Source of the DNA: Natrialbaceae archaeon AArc-T1-2
Lineage (GTDB): Archaea > Halobacteriota > Halobacteria > Halobacteriales > Natrialbaceae
Assembly (NCBI RefSeq): GCF_030273315.1
Contig: NZ_CP127174.1
Span: 186,001 to 250,000 of the forward strand
Length of the DNA stretch: 64,000 nucleotides
Direction: 5' to 3'
Of the stretch, positions 17,311 to 26,448 are shown piece by piece (within the stretch, counting starts at the first letter, position 1; each line of letters starts with the position of its first letter). The notes beneath the pieces are model-generated. The model saw only the letters and a list, made by a program, of their open reading frames with translations, searched no databases and had not been told where the DNA came from. Made by a program: the position numbers and the translations under genes.

Positions 17311-18728
17311 CCGTCTATCACCCCGTCGATAATCCGAGACTGTTCATCTCCATCGTTAGGCGGCCGGATTCCGAGTGTGAGGCCTTGAACCTGTTCTGCC
17401 GCTATCTTCTGAATAGCCGGTAGTTGATTGCCGTCCATCCATTGGGACAATCCAGTATTGACCGTCAGCATCAGAATCTTTGGCCATATACGGATTTGAC
17501 GGAGCTGTTTACTGTTCTGGCCTTGGAATCGGTTCGGTGAGAATTTGTCCTGAAGCTCGGACTTCCGTTCGCCGGTAACCTTCTCTCTACCGTCCCAAGT
17601 GAACTCCTGAGTGGGCGTCAGTACATAGTAGAAATTATCTGCATATTTTTCCACCCGAATATCCACCGCTCGGTGCCGGATTTCACTTCGATCACTGAGC
17701 TCTTGTGCCAGCCATCGGTTCTGGGAATCAGTCCGCTTTCCGTGGTGCCGATTTTCATCGTATATCGGATAAATATGCCTTCCCCGACTACGTTCTACTA
17801 TACAGTCGTTCTTTTGTGCTGAGACAGAGATGACTCCAAGAAGAAGCTCTCGGACGATATTTGTTCGTTCAGGACTGTCTTCCTCGCCGATCCAGGTTTT
17901 GAAGTCTACGACATCTGGCGAGTCAGAACCGATGTAGTGCCGTGTACTGCCCGGCAACCGGTCTTTCTCAACTAAGGTGTACAGTTTCCCTGCTTCTGGA
18001 ACGACTGGATAATGCTTGTTGTTGTAGTTGTAGTACCGAGCTTCTGCGATTCCTTCGGCTGTGTCATAGATATAGAGGTCGTCGGGGAATGAGGTCACCT
18101 GAAACAGATTACTAGCGTAGTCGTGCTGTTCTTTTATTGGCTCAAAGGAATGAAGGTACGGTTCGTAGTTGAATCGGTCGGACTCCTGTAGCTCCATGGC
18201 TACAGTCTTGAGCTCCAGATAATCGGCCTCATGGACATGAGTATCAATAGCAAAGGTTTCAAAATCTTCAACGTAAGTGTCTGCAACCTTTTGGCTAAGT
18301 TCCTCGTCGTCTAATTTCTTCTCCAGCTGGTTGAGGAATTCCTCGATCTCGTCGTTGTCTGTGTATGACTTTTCGAAAAGATCGCTCCACAGCTGAGGGT
18401 AACCCAGTTCCTCGGCGAATATGAAGAAGTCAAACCGTTGTTCCTTGGATCGATGGGTGTACTCAAGGTAGTATCGAGCCAGTTCACTGGGGAAGTCGTT
18501 GGGACTCAGTTTGGAGCCCTTGGCTTCAGCGACGACCCACTCACCTGAGCCTTTGTGACGGAATTGGATGTCGTCAAGTGAGGGATGGATCTCTGCTTCC
18601 CGGTGCTCCATGTACCCAGTTGCTTCCATGAAGTCTATTACAGCGTCCTTGTAGGAACGCCCCTTCTCATGAATTCCTTCGCGTTCCGACAAGATACGGT
18701 AGATTGGCACTACGAGGTTGTTTCTCAA
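17307..18728 (-). CDS. Nuclease-APAZ protein, partner of the short Argonaute (SPARDA-like effector)
   Basis: This 473-residue protein lies directly upstream of, and overlaps, the Argonaute gene. Residues ~35-110 show a PD-(D/E)XK-like core: a Glu in HREAEIHPSLDDI and VVAEAKGSK. The rest is a poorly conserved beta-rich region ending in RPPNDGDEQSRI, in the place and length expected of an APAZ domain that replaces N-PAZ in short Ago systems. The pairing of a nuclease-APAZ protein with a short Ago is that of SPARDA (DREN-APAZ), where guide/target binding unleashes nucleic acid degradation. The start is a TTG at 18728, because an ATG just upstream runs into TAG. With Ago disrupted, the effector is now an orphan. 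Confidence 0.8.
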   Translation of the reverse strand: MRNNLVVPIYRILSEREGIHEKGRSYKDAVIDFMEATGYMEHREAEIHPSLDDIQFRHKGSGEWVVAEAKGSKLSPNDFPSELARYYLEYTHRSKEQRFDFFIFAEELGYPQLWSDLFEKSYTDNDEIEEFLNQLEKKLDDEELSQKVADTYVEDFETFAIDTHVHEADYLELKTVAMELQESDRFNYEPYLHSFEPIKEQHDYASNLFQVTSFPDDLYIYDTAEGIAEARYYNYNNKHYPVVPEAGKLYTLVEKDRLPGSTRHYIGSDSPDVVDFKTWIGEEDSPERTNIVRELLLGVISVSAQKNDCIVERSRGRHIYPIYDENRHHGKRTDSQNRWLAQELSDRSEIRHRAVDIRVEKYADNFYYVLTPTQEFTWDGREKVTGERKSELQDKFSPNRFQGQNSKQLRQIRIWPKILMLTVNTGLSQWMDGNQLPAIQKIAAEQVQGLTLGIRPPNDGDEQSRIIDGVIDG

Positions 18729-18774
18729 CTACATACCAAAACTCCTTTGGACAGGTTCTAAACTCCCTACGCGT

Positions 18775-18804
18775 CGAAAATCACGGCTTCTAGCCTGGTT
18801 TTCG
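18775..18804. promoter_or_regulatory. Imperfect 30-bp dyad in the divergent promoter region
   Basis: CGAAAATCA (18775-18783) faces TGGTTTTCG (18796-18804), with inner GGC and GCC arms. It lies between the Ago operon (leftward) and the 18845 gene (rightward). A TATA-like CCTATACC centred near 18817 is about 28 bp before the 18845 ATG, fitting a leaderless promoter. The dyad could be an operator shared by both operons; no regulator gene is recognised next to it. Confidence 0.4.
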
Positions 18805-18844
18805 CCCCTAAACCTATACCCTAAGAAGTATAACGACCGGTCAA

Positions 18845-19690
18845 ATGAAAGATAGGGATCTTCGCACAGTAATTCACTTGATCCATCAAGAACGGACATA
18901 CGAGACCAAACTGGTGGATAAGTCCCTCTACAAACTTCTCTATACGGTTCAAAAGTCTGCGAACGAAAAGGACGTTGACATCACTATCCCCTATTTCTGG
19001 TACCAGTTCGGCACGGTCTCACCTCTTCCCACTGTCGGACCGGAACTTGATCTTCCGGACCAATCAGAATCTCTCAAAGAGGAACTCCGACCACTGATAA
19101 AAGAAGCTCTTGGACTGTACTACGATGACAAACTGGAAGGAATCACGGATATTATGTATCAAGATGCGCCCTATGATGTCCAGCGGGAGTTCCGCGAACT
19201 CGATAAAAAAGTACGCACCCTTCACGACGACTACAACGATTTCTACGAGGTAGAACCCAGCCGCGATTCGATTATAGATACAGTTTACGCCGTCCACGAT
19301 ACCTTTCCTACAGTCAAATTCCGCGAACAGGAACAGGACCTGAGCAAATGGTACACCATGTTCACACGCGAAGTCGACAAGACGAATTACGACCCAGACA
19401 AACTGATGAAGATCAACCTCACGTTTTGGCGTACCTTCGCATTACGGGTAGCAGAAAATCACAGACATGAGATGACGAAGCAGGAAGTGAAGAAAGAGAT
19501 TGGTATCACGTCATTTGAAGCAGCCCGTGAATCAACCAGAAAGAAACTTCGAGGGATTGAATCCCGGACACTTGCCGAGAAATTCGAGGGCGAAGACCGT
19601 CCACAACCAGCATCAATTGAATCGAAGGCAGCTGATGCAATGATGGAACCGATTCTTGTGCAGGAACTCGGCCTATCATTTTCGGACTAA
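18845..19690 (+). CDS. Unrecognised protein paired with PIN-like gene
   Basis: I do not recognise this 281-residue protein. It is helical and charged, without a signal peptide or membrane segment. The N-terminus resembles an archaeal winged-helix start (LRTVIHLIHQERTYETKLVDKSLYKLLYTVQK) and a C-terminal Arg/Lys-rich stretch (ESTRKKLRGIESR) follows. Its TAA is immediately followed by the ATG of the PIN-like gene, so the two are translationally coupled. It is divergent from the Argonaute operon. An antitoxin or DNA-recognition partner of the PIN-like protein is one possibility, inferred only from pairing. Confidence 0.65.
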   Translation: MKDRDLRTVIHLIHQERTYETKLVDKSLYKLLYTVQKSANEKDVDITIPYFWYQFGTVSPLPTVGPELDLPDQSESLKEELRPLIKEALGLYYDDKLEGITDIMYQDAPYDVQREFRELDKKVRTLHDDYNDFYEVEPSRDSIIDTVYAVHDTFPTVKFREQEQDLSKWYTMFTREVDKTNYDPDKLMKINLTFWRTFALRVAENHRHEMTKQEVKKEIGITSFEAARESTRKKLRGIESRTLAEKFEGEDRPQPASIESKAADAMMEPILVQELGLSFSD

Positions 19691-20512
19691 ATGACACGAT
19701 ACTTCGTTGAAACCAACGTGTTAGCCGGTTTAACGTACTCGCACGATCGGTGGCATCGGGACGTTAAACCACTCTATCAGAACAATACGCTCTATACAAG
19801 CGAGTTCGTGATTTACGAATATTGCAACCAACGTCGACAAGATCCTTCGATAGTTAGTGATCCCTCACAGCTTTCCACTGATTTAGATGCTGAGAACGGG
19901 AAGTACCAACATATAGCGAAGATCCTTGAAGATCGTGTCCCGTTTTTCGATAAGCAGATCCGGCAGCTCCAGCGAGAAGGAATGACTGTGGAGAGGGTTG
20001 TTGACGCTTTCATAGACCACTTCGAGATCCGGAAACAGGCCGAGCCACAGATAAGATCCTACTTCCAGGAGTACTTTTCAACCCGTGAACTGACTGACCG
20101 AAACGCTCGACGAGCTGTTCAGGACCTTCGTGATCTCATACTCTGGGCGGCAGAACGCAACAAGGAGATTCTTATGGAGAATGTGAAGATCCGGGAGTCT
20201 GCTTACCACCAGATGGATGACGAGCGAGAGGTCATTGAGGCAGAAATCGGTCTTGGGGAATGGGGCATGTCGAGAGAGGATCTCCAGTGGGTGTTAGATG
20301 CAATCTATATGATGCAGCAAGGGCTTCTCGACCGGTTCGTCACAGGTGATAAGAACGATGTTGCCCAGTTCAAACACACTCTGACGAAAGAGTTCGATAT
20401 TGCTGTCCTCTATGCGACTGAAGAGTTTTATTCGGATGACTTGGTTGAGCGTCCTGAAGAGGAGTCGATAAAGACGATTGATAATACGAAATCAAAAACT
20501 GCTGACAATTGA
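19691..20512 (+). CDS. PIN-like nuclease domain protein
   Basis: The N-terminus RYFVETNVLAGL matches the first strand and acidic motif of PIN domains, with Glu in place of the usual Asp. Later come WVLDAIYMM and RFVTGDKNDVAQF, which fit the second and third acidic clusters of a PIN active site. At 273 residues it is twice the size of a VapC toxin, because a long helical insert (residues ~60-190) separates the motifs. PIN proteins cleave RNA. Its start directly abuts the stop of the preceding gene. Whether the pair is a toxin-antitoxin-like module or belongs to the divergent Argonaute system cannot be told from sequence. Confidence 0.6.
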   Translation: MTRYFVETNVLAGLTYSHDRWHRDVKPLYQNNTLYTSEFVIYEYCNQRRQDPSIVSDPSQLSTDLDAENGKYQHIAKILEDRVPFFDKQIRQLQREGMTVERVVDAFIDHFEIRKQAEPQIRSYFQEYFSTRELTDRNARRAVQDLRDLILWAAERNKEILMENVKIRESAYHQMDDEREVIEAEIGLGEWGMSREDLQWVLDAIYMMQQGLLDRFVTGDKNDVAQFKHTLTKEFDIAVLYATEEFYSDDLVERPEEESIKTIDNTKSKTADN

Positions 20513-20589
20513 AGGCCACTTTGAAATTGCTCTTCCCAAATATACATCTACCAGAATAAACACGAGCTTCGTCTTAACCGATCCGAGCA

Positions 20590-20841
20590 CTAACTAACCT
20601 CTCGATCCTTGGGATCACTGATCGGTGGCCGTAAATCCCGCCACCGGAAGTCGGCTATCTCACCGTTTTCGAGAGCAACACGGTATAATTGAGAATCTCG
20701 GTCGTCAGTAGTAACCGTTCCCGCATCATCGGTGAGAATCGACACTATCTCTCCGTGTTGCCCGTGGTACCTGCTGTGATCTAAGTCTGCTTCATCGGGG
20801 ATGTCAACTCTGACGCGATCTCCCTCAGCGAACCTCACCAT
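20590..20841 (-). CDS. Small SH3/L21e-like domain protein
   Basis: This 83-residue protein begins VRFAEGDRVRVDIPDE followed by HSRYHGQHGEIVSIL. The arrangement closely resembles the SH3-like barrel of archaeal ribosomal protein L21e, but it is a shorter, stand-alone copy with an unrelated tail. Such proteins occur singly in haloarchaea and may bind nucleic acid. It is divergent from the McrB-type gene, and a perfect 8-bp dyad lies in the space between them. No function is assigned. Confidence 0.65.
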   Translation of the reverse strand: MVRFAEGDRVRVDIPDEADLDHSRYHGQHGEIVSILTDDAGTVTTDDRDSQLYRVALENGEIADFRWRDLRPPISDPKDREVS

Positions 20842-20853
20842 TATCTCCAGTAA

Positions 20854-20876
20854 CGAAGCTAGCTACTATAGCTTCG
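20854..20876. promoter_or_regulatory. Perfect dyad upstream of the mcrB-like gene
   Basis: The arms CGAAGCTA (20854-20861) and TAGCTTCG (20869-20876) are perfect, with a 7-base spacer. The dyad lies between two divergent starts. A TATA-like TTTATG near 20893-20898 is about 31 bp before the ATG at 20926. An operator for the restriction operon is possible. Confidence 0.35.
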
Positions 20877-20925
20877 GGGATTCACCGGCACGCATTTATG
20901 AGCCCAATGTATCAGTGTGTGAATA

Positions 20926-23730
20926 ATGAGCGAACCTGACTCATCGCTTGATATTGACGCTCTCGTACAGGAGTACGTCGCCCAGAAGGACTGGGAACAG
21001 GACAAAGCACACGTCAGGAACACATCTGAGGCCGTACAGACACTTGTCCGTGCGATCGTTGACACAGGATCGATCAATGAGTATGCGATGCGAACGGTGT
21101 ACAATTTGTGTCAGAACGACAACGCGCTGAGTCCGGAAATGAAGAAAGAACGGATAGACGATCTTGAGATCGATCCGGCTGCGAAGACCGAAATCAAGAA
21201 TCGTATCGAAGAGGGAACAGGTATCGTTGGGAAGGGGACGTATTCGGTGCCGATCGAAGGCTACGAAGAGGAAACCTACGAGTTTCTTGCTTCAATAATC
21301 GACTCCGATGACAAAGAAACGATCGACGAGGCAATCGGAGAATTTGCCGCATTAGATATTGATCGAGTTCAGGCCGGGATTATCTCTGCAATCCTATACT
21401 TTCTCCACCCGACGAAGTACCCGATCAGTAACGATCGATCCCGGACTGGTATGGAGAAATATTTCGACTATGAGATGTCCGGCCAGTTGAATCAGTACGT
21501 CGATGATACCGAAAAATTCCGGACGGTGAGGGATTCCTACCCGTTCAAAGAGGATTTCCGCCACCTAGATAGCTTCTTCAATTGGATCGAACGACAGGAT
21601 CTTTCTAAAGCGGGTGAAGTTGAGTCACCGTCACGGAGCGATTCCAAAGAAACGCGACCAAGCCAGCCAAGTGAGGAGCTGGAAATTAGCGACGCTGCGT
21701 TTTATTGGGTGAATCAGAACCGTGAGGTGGAATTCAAGGATGAATTTCTTCGCTCACAGGATACGAAGTGGCAGCGCGACCTGACCGTGCTTGAAACAGG
21801 CGACATCATCTTCCACTACACTAACCAAGCAATCCGTGCATGCTCTGTCGTCACGTCCGAAGCACGACTCACCGAGATGGAAGGCGGCGAGTATTATCGG
21901 GTCGATGTCGATACAACGCGTCTTGATGAACCGCTCCCACTACCGGAAATTCGAGAGGAACTACAGAAGCCCGAGGTACGAAAAGAACAAGAGCGGTATC
22001 CACTTGACAAGAACGGGAACGTTATTCAAGCGTATCTTTGCCACCTCACGCCCGAAGCAGGCCGGTACCTGCTTGAGACAGCCGGTATCAACACGTCTGA
22101 GTTGTTAGTATCGCCAGCCGAGGCGACGAACTACTTCTGGCTGACTGCGAATCCGTCTATCTGGTCCGTTGACGACATTGTCGATGGTGGCGATGTGTTC
22201 TATTCTGCGTATAACGATGAAGGGAACAAGAAACGCCTTTTCGAAGCCTTCAGATCAGCCGCACCTGGTGACCGGGCTCTCTTCTACGAATCAACCCCGG
22301 TCAAAAAGATCGTCGCGGAAGGAACCATAACTGAAGTAATCCCGCCGGAACGCAATCACGAAAATAGCGCAACGACAGCCGAGCAGACGGACACAGTCAC
22401 GACTGCCCAAGACAGCACGTCCGATGCTGGTGTTCGGATCCGATTCGATCGGCACGTTGACGGCATCAAGTGGGAAGACCTGAAGGCGATTCCAGAACTC
22501 GAAGACGCAGCACCGATTGCAAACCGCGCACGGGGCAGCCTGTTCCCACTCTCTAAAGACGAGTACGAAACCATCCTCGCGTTAGAAGAGCCGGCAGTAG
22601 ACGGCGTCAGTCAAGAGGCACTCAACCGATTTGAACAGAAACTCACCCCACCGCAGATCGAGGCGCAAATCCCAGAGACGCTTTACTTCGAAGACGACGC
22701 CCGGTTGCGACGCGAAATCGAAGCCTCGCTCCGCTCCGGCAAACACATTATTTTCACCGGGCCGCCAGGAACTGGGAAAACCAAACTCGCCAAAGCGGTC
22801 TGTGACGGAGCGACAATACATGATCAAGTCGATGGATACCGATTCACGACGGCTACCTCAGAATGGACCGCCTTCGACACGATCGGTGGGTACGTCCCGT
22901 CCACGAGCGATGGCGGCCAGGAGCTCCTGTTTGAACCACGATTGTTCCTGAAGTGCTTCCGTCAGGATCGGATCGTTAACGAGTGGCTCATCATCGACGA
23001 AATCAACCGGTCGGACATCGACAAAGCGTTCGGTCAGTTGTTCTCGGTGCTATCCGGTGACTCGACGGAACTTCCATACGAACGCGAACGCACCGTCGAA
23101 CTGCTCTCCGTGACCGGACAAGAAAGTGAGGACAAACTCTCAGAGATCATTGCGAACCCGGATGCGTTCCCCGTGACGCCGTCGTGGCGTCTCATCGCCA
23201 CGATGAACACGTACGACAAAACTTCGTTGTACGAGATGTCCTATGCGTTTATGCGCCGTTTCAACTTCATTCACGTCGGCGTCCCACCACTGACAACCGA
23301 CGACGGCGCAGTCCGCACTTCGCTTCTGGACCCGGATGGTGACGATAATTATTCGGCCGCATGGCTCGCCGATAACCCCGGACTTCGTCCTGTGCTTGAG
23401 AGATCGTATCTGGCTATCGCGGTTCTGTGGCAGCGTATCAACGAAAACCGCGTGATCGGCCCGTCAATCGTCTACGACATCGTTCGGTACCTCGACTCGT
23501 ACGAGCACGCCGGCGGAACACAGCGAGATGCGCTCTCATCTGCGGTCGTCTCACTCGTGTACCCCCAACTCGAAGGGATGCGCCCCGAGGATCAAAAACG
23601 ACTGATCCGGTCGCTCACTGGTACGGGGATAGATACTGAAAACGGGGAAATTGACCTCGATTTGGACGGGGAACGGTTGAAAACAAAAGCTGCTGACTTC
23701 TTCGGGATCAGTTTCGAAGATGACGCGTAG
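20926..23730 (+). CDS. McrB-type AAA+ GTPase/ATPase with two EVE-like modules
   Basis: This 934-residue motor subunit belongs to a modification-dependent restriction system. The N-terminal ~200 residues include a helical HhH-like segment (ILYFLHPTKYPISNDRS). Two EVE/PUA-like modules follow. The first (about 250-385) starts AAFYWVNQNREVEF and the second (about 395-545) starts TNYFWLTANPSIWSVDD. EVE domains read modified bases. The AAA+ core has Walker A FTGPPGTGKTKL (~610), WLIIDEINRSDIDKAFGQ as Walker B and IATMNTYDKTSL as sensor 1, all McrB hallmarks. Its last 11 bases overlap the mcrC-like gene. A tandem-EVE McrB is expected to target DNA with base modifications. Confidence 0.9.
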   Translation: MSEPDSSLDIDALVQEYVAQKDWEQDKAHVRNTSEAVQTLVRAIVDTGSINEYAMRTVYNLCQNDNALSPEMKKERIDDLEIDPAAKTEIKNRIEEGTGIVGKGTYSVPIEGYEEETYEFLASIIDSDDKETIDEAIGEFAALDIDRVQAGIISAILYFLHPTKYPISNDRSRTGMEKYFDYEMSGQLNQYVDDTEKFRTVRDSYPFKEDFRHLDSFFNWIERQDLSKAGEVESPSRSDSKETRPSQPSEELEISDAAFYWVNQNREVEFKDEFLRSQDTKWQRDLTVLETGDIIFHYTNQAIRACSVVTSEARLTEMEGGEYYRVDVDTTRLDEPLPLPEIREELQKPEVRKEQERYPLDKNGNVIQAYLCHLTPEAGRYLLETAGINTSELLVSPAEATNYFWLTANPSIWSVDDIVDGGDVFYSAYNDEGNKKRLFEAFRSAAPGDRALFYESTPVKKIVAEGTITEVIPPERNHENSATTAEQTDTVTTAQDSTSDAGVRIRFDRHVDGIKWEDLKAIPELEDAAPIANRARGSLFPLSKDEYETILALEEPAVDGVSQEALNRFEQKLTPPQIEAQIPETLYFEDDARLRREIEASLRSGKHIIFTGPPGTGKTKLAKAVCDGATIHDQVDGYRFTTATSEWTAFDTIGGYVPSTSDGGQELLFEPRLFLKCFRQDRIVNEWLIIDEINRSDIDKAFGQLFSVLSGDSTELPYERERTVELLSVTGQESEDKLSEIIANPDAFPVTPSWRLIATMNTYDKTSLYEMSYAFMRRFNFIHVGVPPLTTDDGAVRTSLLDPDGDDNYSAAWLADNPGLRPVLERSYLAIAVLWQRINENRVIGPSIVYDIVRYLDSYEHAGGTQRDALSSAVVSLVYPQLEGMRPEDQKRLIRSLTGTGIDTENGEIDLDLDGERLKTKAADFFGISFEDDA

Positions 23731-25078
23731 CCTGACTGCCGACGAACTCGTCGATGCCACGACTGAAGAACTCGCTACGTATCTTCGAAGCGGCGCGATC
23801 AACACACGCGCGCTTACGGAGTCGCTCGATTACGAAGGCCTCGACATCGACGACTGGGATCGGATCAAACGCATTCATTTCTGTCTGAACGCGGACGTTC
23901 ATGAGTTCATCAGCAAACTCCCGGAACGTGTCCGCCGGATCAAAACCGAAAATCAACGCGAACACGTCACTACCCAAGGTGAGGTCCGTGGCTCCATCAA
24001 TTGGAGTGGGACGCTTCGGACGTGGTCGGACAGCGGCTACGCTGACCGGAGTCGCTTCGTCTGTGATACACCATATACTGAGTACGATATTGCGGAAAAC
24101 CGGGTGCTGAAACGCCTACTCTGGCACATCCACCGTACCGTTACGACTGATCTCCGTGGTGTCGAGTATGACTGGCGTCGCCAGTACTGGACTGATGACC
24201 AGATCGATCGCTTTGACCGGCTCTACAAGCAGAACGTCCACCTGAACCGGATCGCTGCCGGGCAACAAATCTCCGTGACCGACCAAGATCTCACGGCTGC
24301 CCGCCGCTCCCGCCTTGACCTATACACGGAAGCCTACGAACTCCTCGATCGGTACCAGCGATTACAATCGGATCGATTCGATCCGGACATCACCAAGCTC
24401 TTGACCGAGACGCTCATCATCCCAGCATCCACGCCAACGTTATTCGAACTCTTCTGCGTCTTCCGCACTCTCAGGTATCTCAACGACGAAACACCCGGCG
24501 TCAAACTCCATCCAATCGCTGGCGAGAGTACCGCTCTGGCACAGCTCAAAACCGACAATCGACGTATCGACATTTATCACAACCAGAACGGAGCGATCGA
24601 ATTCCACGAAACCCTTGATCCGGACGTAGTACCAGATCATCCGACGTTCAAACGCTATCAGGACGCGCTCGTCGACTATACTGACGCACTCCGCGGGTTG
24701 ACTGGGAGCGATCAAGATCCCGTTCTGTACCGAGGGCGTCCTGACATCGTCATCGAAATCTACGATACGAGCACCTCGGACGCCAAACTCGTCTCCGTGC
24801 TTATCGGCGAGGTCAAATTCTCATCCGCAGCCCAAACCTTCCGGCAAGGACTAGAAGAGCTGGCTACCTACCGACGGTTTGCACATTACGACGGCTACAT
24901 TGTCGACGACCCAGAGGTACCGATCACCAGTCTCCTCGTAACCAACGGGTATTCCACAGCCGGCACTGCTGACGAAATCACCCATCTGAACGGGAGCAAG
25001 CTACTCACCGACGATGTCGAGGCACTCCGTCCGTTCGCTGCTGATCTGCTCGTGACGACCACTACGACTGGGGTGTAG
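23720..25078 (+). CDS. McrC-type nuclease subunit (DUF2357/McrC-like)
   Basis: This 452-residue partner of the McrB-like motor starts inside the end of that gene. The N-terminal part is helical; the segment VRGSINWSGTLRTW resembles the McrC/DUF2357 signature. The C-terminal PD-(D/E)XK core carries the Asp in RGRPDIVIEIYD and the E-x-K in IGEVKFSSA (~residues 340-365), followed by a Gln helix (FRQGLEELATYRRF). All catalytic residues are present, so the pair should be an active restriction system if expressed. Gene overlap indicates fixed stoichiometry from one mRNA. Confidence 0.85.
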   Translation: MTRSLTADELVDATTEELATYLRSGAINTRALTESLDYEGLDIDDWDRIKRIHFCLNADVHEFISKLPERVRRIKTENQREHVTTQGEVRGSINWSGTLRTWSDSGYADRSRFVCDTPYTEYDIAENRVLKRLLWHIHRTVTTDLRGVEYDWRRQYWTDDQIDRFDRLYKQNVHLNRIAAGQQISVTDQDLTAARRSRLDLYTEAYELLDRYQRLQSDRFDPDITKLLTETLIIPASTPTLFELFCVFRTLRYLNDETPGVKLHPIAGESTALAQLKTDNRRIDIYHNQNGAIEFHETLDPDVVPDHPTFKRYQDALVDYTDALRGLTGSDQDPVLYRGRPDIVIEIYDTSTSDAKLVSVLIGEVKFSSAAQTFRQGLEELATYRRFAHYDGYIVDDPEVPITSLLVTNGYSTAGTADEITHLNGSKLLTDDVEALRPFAADLLVTTTTTGV

Positions 25079-25138
25079 GCGGATCCACGCCAGGATCGAT
25101 TTCCGAATATTTAAAAGATCGATGCAGAATAGCAACCG

Positions 25139-25600
25139 ATGTCAGACAACCAAAACTCCAAGCAGCCGAACTGTGTGGACAGGGAAACAGAAGCAGATAT
25201 TCTACCGCCAGAGGCACACGACCTCATCGAAGTGGACCAAGAGCTAATCTGGGAGATTAACGACTCTGCCGCGTACAGGGTTACGAGAGAATGTAGCCGA
25301 GATGGATGTCAGGGACAATATCGCTCAGTCAATATCGTCGGGCAGAAAATCACAACAGTACAGGATTTCAAAGTCATAGCTTACCAAATATACGAATCCT
25401 ACTACGACAATCCACGCAACATCCCCTACCCTGTCCTACAGTTTCTAGTCGATATTCCGGATTCGGATAACAGCACACGAGAAGGTATCGCAACTGACCT
25501 CAGTAACGCTGCTCAGCTCGGCTGCGACGATGCTGATATGAGCCGACAGAAGCGGACAAAACAAGAACTGTTCGATGCTGTACTGCCTGACGGCCTCTAA
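25139..25600 (+). CDS. Hypothetical protein, 153 residues
   Basis: I do not recognise this protein. It is acidic and soluble, with one CSRDGC pair near residue 55 that might bind metal with other residues. A clear TATA-like element TATTTAAAAG at 25108-25117 lies 27 bp (centre) before the ATG, as in leaderless haloarchaeal transcripts, so it has its own promoter and is not simply the third gene of the McrBC operon. No partner gene is evident. Confidence 0.6.
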   Translation: MSDNQNSKQPNCVDRETEADILPPEAHDLIEVDQELIWEINDSAAYRVTRECSRDGCQGQYRSVNIVGQKITTVQDFKVIAYQIYESYYDNPRNIPYPVLQFLVDIPDSDNSTREGIATDLSNAAQLGCDDADMSRQKRTKQELFDAVLPDGL

Positions 25601-25701
25601 CGGCAGACTATCCGTAGACGTGAAAATTACGAGGGACTCCTCAATCGCTGGGTGGCTACTCGTCGTCGCGGTCATCTCCCGCCCAAAACACCGCGTGGGG
25701 A

Positions 25702-26307
25702 TTATTCGCGGCGCTTTGCCCACCACACGACCAGTTTTGGTGGGGGATACATAAGACGGAATACCGCTCGCTTGAGCTGCCCGCTATCCGATTGGTTACG
25801 CTTCTCCTTGATACACTTTTGATACTGTGGAATACCGATTCTGGAGACTGCAAACAACTCTGCACTTCCTTCATCAAACCACGAGACAGCTATTAGCGGG
25901 GTTAGGACAAGTAGCATCAAGAAAACAATAACAACGACGGCTACGGCTGCGGTTGTGAGATCTGGTGCTTGGGCCAATAACACCAGCAGTGACACGGCTA
26001 ACGCGGGCAAGCTGAAGACGGCAACACCCATCAACGCGAACCGCAGGACGAATACAATCACGCTAAAAATAACGTGGAACTGGCTATGTCCCACTTCATG
26101 CAGAAAAATATAGTCGTTCACATCATCGGAACGGTCCCGCAATATCGATTCATTCAAAAATATTGTTCCAAACAGATTCTGCCCTGCCATTGGCCACCGG
26201 TCAGAATCGACCCATATCACTTGACGCTGAAAATCACTACATTCGTAGATCTCACGACGGGCTGATCCGCCAAGCACCCACCGAGCATAGAATGACGCTA
26301 CTCCCAT
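25702..26307 (-). CDS. Membrane zinc metallopeptidase-like protein (M48-type motif)
   Basis: This 201-residue protein has the zinc motif HEVGH (in FLHEVGHSQFH) and a downstream Glu in WFDEGSAELFA, the arrangement of gluzincin peptidases such as M48. Two or three hydrophobic segments (about residues 80-150) lie between the motifs, so the protein is membrane bound. It is shorter than HtpX-type M48 enzymes. The opposite-strand frames here are shadows. It stands alone between the McrBC and BREX regions; a substrate cannot be inferred. Confidence 0.6.
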   Translation of the reverse strand: MGVASFYARWVLGGSARREIYECSDFQRQVIWVDSDRWPMAGQNLFGTIFLNESILRDRSDDVNDYIFLHEVGHSQFHVIFSVIVFVLRFALMGVAVFSLPALAVSLLVLLAQAPDLTTAAVAVVVIVFLMLLVLTPLIAVSWFDEGSAELFAVSRIGIPQYQKCIKEKRNQSDSGQLKRAVFRLMYPPPKLVVWWAKRRE

Positions 26308-26448
26308 TCTCCCTACCTGTTCAATTTGTACGACATCACTATCAGCCTACTGGGAGATACATTTTCATTCGACGAATCTTCGAATCATCTGTTCACCGAC
26401 GCTATCCCGACCGTGTGTAGCAGTCGAATAGATTAACACGACTACTGG

